A stretch of DNA of 64,000 bases, from positions 2,842,501-2,906,500 of the forward strand of contig NZ_AP027142.1 of the NCBI RefSeq assembly GCF_027925385.1, written 5' to 3'. Below, piece by piece: positions 61,451-64,000 of the stretch. Position 1 is the stretch's first letter, and every line of letters begins with the position of its first letter. A program made the translations under genes and the position numbers. The stretch comes from Methylocystis iwaonis (GTDB lineage Bacteria; Pseudomonadota; Alphaproteobacteria; Rhizobiales; Beijerinckiaceae). The notes under the pieces were generated by a model, which did no database searches, was not told where the DNA came from, and worked only from the letters and a program-made list of their open reading frames with translations.

Positions 61451-62901
61451 GAGCTGTGCTCCTGCAGCGCTTTCGTGACAGCTTCGTGGTCGGAAAAGGG
61501 CAATATGCGATTGCCGACGATCTGGCCAGTCTCGTGCCCCTTGCCGGCGACCACGAGCGCGTCGCCGGCGCAAAGGCCCGCGACGGCCTGGGAGATGGCC
61601 TCCCCCCGGTCGGCGATCTCGATGATCTGCGCCGGACCCGCGCCTTTGGCGCCGTCGATGATGGCGGCGCGAATCAGCGCGGGGTCCTCGCTTCGGGGAT
61701 TGTCGTCCGTGACGATCGCGACATCGGCGGCGCGCACGGCGATCTCGCCCATCAGCGCCCGCTTGCCCTTGTCGCGATCGCCGCCGCAGCCGAAAACGAC
61801 GATGAGCCGACCCTTGGTCAGCGGCCGCAGCGTGGCGATCACTTTCTCGAGCGCGTCGGGCTTATGGGCGTAATCGACGAAGACCGGCGCGCCATTGCGG
61901 GCGCCGACGAGTTCGAGGCGCCCGGGAGCGCCCTTGAGATGATCGAGCGCGGCGAAGACCCGCGCGGGATCGTCACCGGACGCGATGGCGAGCCCCGCCG
62001 CGACAAGCGCGTTCGAGGTCTGAAAGGCGCCAGCGAGCGGCAGTTCGATCTTGTAATTCTTGCCGGCGTGGCTGATGTCGAGGCTCGTCGCCAGCGCATG
62101 CGGGCGCGCGTCTTTCAGCACGATGGCCTCGCCCTTGGCGCCGACGCCGAAGACGCTCAGCCCACGGGTGTTGCAAACCGCGGCGACACGCGTAGCCACA
62201 TCGCTGTCGGCGTCGATCACCGCCGTCTGGCCGGGCTGCAACAGCGTATCGAAGAGGCGCATCTTCGCCGCGAAATAGTCTTCCATGTCGCGGTGGTGGT
62301 CGAGATGGTCGCGCGAGAAATTGGTGAAGCCCGCCGCAGCCAGCCTCACGCCGTCGAGGCGGCGCTGGTCGACGCCGAGCGAGGAGGCTTCCATCGCGAG
62401 ATGTGTCACGCCCCCCGCGGCAAGTTCATTCAGCGTCTTGTGCAACTCGACAGGCCCCGGCGTCGTCAGCGCGCCGTAATGGGCGCCCTTGGAATCGACG
62501 ACGCCGACCGTGCCGAGCGAGGCCGCCTCATGGCCCATCGCCGCCCAGATCTGCCGCAGAAAGGCGACGACGGAGGTCTTGCCGCTCGTGCCGGTCACCG
62601 CGACGATTGTTTCCGGCTGGCGCGGATAGAAGCGCGCCGCGGCGCGCGCCACGGCCGCCCGCACATCGGGGACGACGATCAGCGGCAAGGCGCATTCGGC
62701 CGCGCGCTCAGCGATGACGACCGCCGCGCCGCGCGCCTTGGCGTCCCCCACAAAAGCAAGACCATCCCCGGCATGGCCAGGGATGGCGAAAAAGGCAAAG
62801 CCCTCGCTGACGACGCGGCTGTCCGCCGAGAGGCCCGCGATCTCGATGTTCCCGATGGAAGGGTCGAGGTCGCCCAACGCGAGGAGTTCAGAGAGACGCA
62901 T
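61447..62901 (-). CDS. murE: UDP-N-acetylmuramoylalanyl-D-glutamate-2,6-diaminopimelate ligase
   Basis: A 484-residue Mur ligase adding the third residue. ATP loop VAVTGTSGKTSVVAFLRQ; central HLAMEASSLGVDQRRLDG and NFSRDHLDHHRDMEDYF; domain 3 has VFGCGGDRDKGKR and VTDDNPRSEDP. The DNPR motif is the mark of meso-diaminopimelate specificity, so the peptidoglycan is of the standard Gram-negative type. The start touches the ftsI stop at 62901. Confidence 0.97.
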   Translation of the reverse strand: MRLSELLALGDLDPSIGNIEIAGLSADSRVVSEGFAFFAIPGHAGDGLAFVGDAKARGAAVVIAERAAECALPLIVVPDVRAAVARAAARFYPRQPETIVAVTGTSGKTSVVAFLRQIWAAMGHEAASLGTVGVVDSKGAHYGALTTPGPVELHKTLNELAAGGVTHLAMEASSLGVDQRRLDGVRLAAAGFTNFSRDHLDHHRDMEDYFAAKMRLFDTLLQPGQTAVIDADSDVATRVAAVCNTRGLSVFGVGAKGEAIVLKDARPHALATSLDISHAGKNYKIELPLAGAFQTSNALVAAGLAIASGDDPARVFAALDHLKGAPGRLELVGARNGAPVFVDYAHKPDALEKVIATLRPLTKGRLIVVFGCGGDRDKGKRALMGEIAVRAADVAIVTDDNPRSEDPALIRAAIIDGAKGAGPAQIIEIADRGEAISQAVAGLCAGDALVVAGKGHETGQIVGNRILPFSDHEAVTKALQEHSS

Positions 62902-64000
62902 CAGTGGCCACGGCCTCCGGCAGCAGGAACATTGGCCATGCCATAACCGAGTTTGGCGAGCAGCGGGAAGGGCATATGCGGCGGCTCGAAGCGCGGCGCG
63001 AGGCCGAGGATCGGGCCGGTGCGCTCGATGATCTCGCCGGTGACGAAGCCGGCGTTATAGGCGGCGGTGGCGTAGCCGCCGTCCTCGGGCCGACCCTGCG
63101 GCTCGTCCATGATGGTGAGGAAAAGATATTTAGGCTTGTCCGACGGCGCGACGGCCATGAAGGTCGTGAACAGGCGGGTCTTGCTGTAATGGCCGCCGAC
63201 GACCTTTTCCGCCGTGCCGGTTTTGCCGCCGACGAAATAGCCGTCGACATTGACCCTTTTTGCTGTGCCGATCTCGGCGTTGAGGCGCATGAGATAGCGC
63301 ATGGCCTCGCTCGTCTCGGGTTTCACCACTTGCACGGCGTTCTTCATCGCCTCTTCCTGCGAGCGCTTGAGGAAGGTCGGCGTGATAAGATAGCCGCCAT
63401 TCATCAGCGCGCCGACCGCCATCATCGCCTGTAGCGGCGCGACGGCGAGACCATGGCCGAAGGCGATGGTCATAGTGTTCAGCTCGCTCCAGTTCTTCGG
63501 ATAGATCGGCTCGGCGCTTTCGGGCAGCTCCGTGCGCATGCGCGTGAGCTGGCCCATCTTGCGCAGATAAGCCTTGTGCTTCTCGACGCCCTGCCCCATC
63601 GCCATGCGCGCCGTGCCGATGTTCGAGGAATAAGTGAAAACCTCCGGCACCGTCAGCGCGCGGTTCTGCGCGTGATAATCGTGGATCTTGAAACGGCCGA
63701 AGGAGAGCGCGCCGCGCGCATCGAGGCGCGAACCGAGATTCACTTTGCCCGAGTCGAGCGCCATCGAGATGGTCAGCGCCTTGAAGGTCGAGCCCATCTC
63801 ATAGACGCCGACATTCATGCGGTTGATGTGGGTAAGGTCGAGCGCGTTGGCGTTTTCTTCGGTCGGATGGTTCGGATCGTAATCCGGCAGCGACGCGAGC
63901 GCGATTACTTCGCCTGTATTCACATCCAGAATGGCTGCGGCGCCGGCTTTCGCCTTGAAGCGGGTGACGCCTTTCTCCAGCTCGTCGCGCAGCGCATGGG
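62901..64000 (-). CDS. ftsI: Penicillin-binding protein FtsI (PBP3), 5' end outside window
   Basis: The C-terminal transpeptidase part of the septal PBP that cross-links peptidoglycan made by FtsW. The nucleophile is in YEMGSTFKAL (S-x-x-K), the second motif is SSNIGTARMA (S-x-N), and the third is VGGKTGTAEKV (K-T-G). The frame is open to base 64000; the GTG at 63923 falls inside ILDVNTGEVIALASLP and is not the start. After the domain a short Gly/Ala tail ends the protein. It heads the visible dcw operon; mraZ, mraW and ftsL, usual neighbours, would lie further on. Confidence 0.96.
   Translation of the reverse strand, partial: HALRDELEKGVTRFKAKAGAAAILDVNTGEVIALASLPDYDPNHPTEENANALDLTHINRMNVGVYEMGSTFKALTISMALDSGKVNLGSRLDARGALSFGRFKIHDYHAQNRALTVPEVFTYSSNIGTARMAMGQGVEKHKAYLRKMGQLTRMRTELPESAEPIYPKNWSELNTMTIAFGHGLAVAPLQAMMAVGALMNGGYLITPTFLKRSQEEAMKNAVQVVKPETSEAMRYLMRLNAEIGTAKRVNVDGYFVGGKTGTAEKVVGGHYSKTRLFTTFMAVAPSDKPKYLFLTIMDEPQGRPEDGGYATAAYNAGFVTGEIIERTGPILGLAPRFEPPHMPFPLLAKLGYGMANVPAAGGRGH

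Overview
This window is a chromosomal segment of a GC-rich alphaproteobacterium, most likely of the order Hyphomicrobiales (Rhizobiales). The evidence is the gene neighbourhoods: a full dcw (cell wall and division) cluster running into lpxC-bamD-recN, rpsT beside dnaA, yajC-secD-secF followed by an Mth938-family gene, the redox pair regB/regA, a SAM-II riboswitch before metZ, a long-form dcd, and aroA-cmk. The three DUF2946-type proteins around a TonB-dependent receptor would suit a methylotroph or methanotroph such as Methylocystis/Methylosinus, but no C1 gene is visible, so the genus is an inference.

Layout. 1-5.2 kb: the end of an M23 peptidase gene, two tandem acyl-carrier-like genes without the phosphopantetheine serine, gluQ, cmk and aroA. 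5.3-10 kb: a HicAB toxin-antitoxin pair, tRNA-Gly(CCC), an orphan sensor kinase, dcd, and metZ behind a SAM-II riboswitch. 10.3-15.1 kb (minus strand): an accessory operon of a TonB-dependent receptor, three small secreted Cys/His proteins and two small unknown proteins; this is the best candidate for a poorly described system, probably for copper or another metal. 15.2-24.2 kb: apaG-argE, a Gly/His/Trp-rich secreted protein, yajC-secD-secF with homologues of complex I assembly factors NDUFAF3 and NDUFAF6, then regB and regA. 24.4-34 kb: mmcB, a PotF-like binding protein, a J-domain protein, dnaA, an 850-bp gene-free stretch, rpsT, the tight set coaBC-dut-rrf2-ech, and recF. 34-42 kb: DUF3422, xseB, a CDF metal transporter, a glyoxalase-like gene, DedA, DUF2244/nth and a Phd/PemK toxin-antitoxin pair.

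42-64 kb (minus strand): recN, bamD, lpxC, then ftsZ-ftsA-ftsQ-ddlB-[membrane protein]-murB-murC-murG-ftsW-murD-mraY-murF-murE-ftsI, with ftsI cut by the window end. These genes take UDP-MurNAc precursors from amino acid ligation through lipid II to the division septum. A multi-TM, GT-C-like protein sits between murB and ddlB.

The intergenic space carries several families of palindromic repeats. One is a 23-bp hairpin unit found in pairs at five loci, usually within about 10 nt of a stop codon and with compensatory base changes in its stem. Another is a composite repeat in which one palindrome is nested inside a second. Start sites were chosen from ribosome-binding sites and family length; where the longest frame clearly overran the true start, the shorter start is given.
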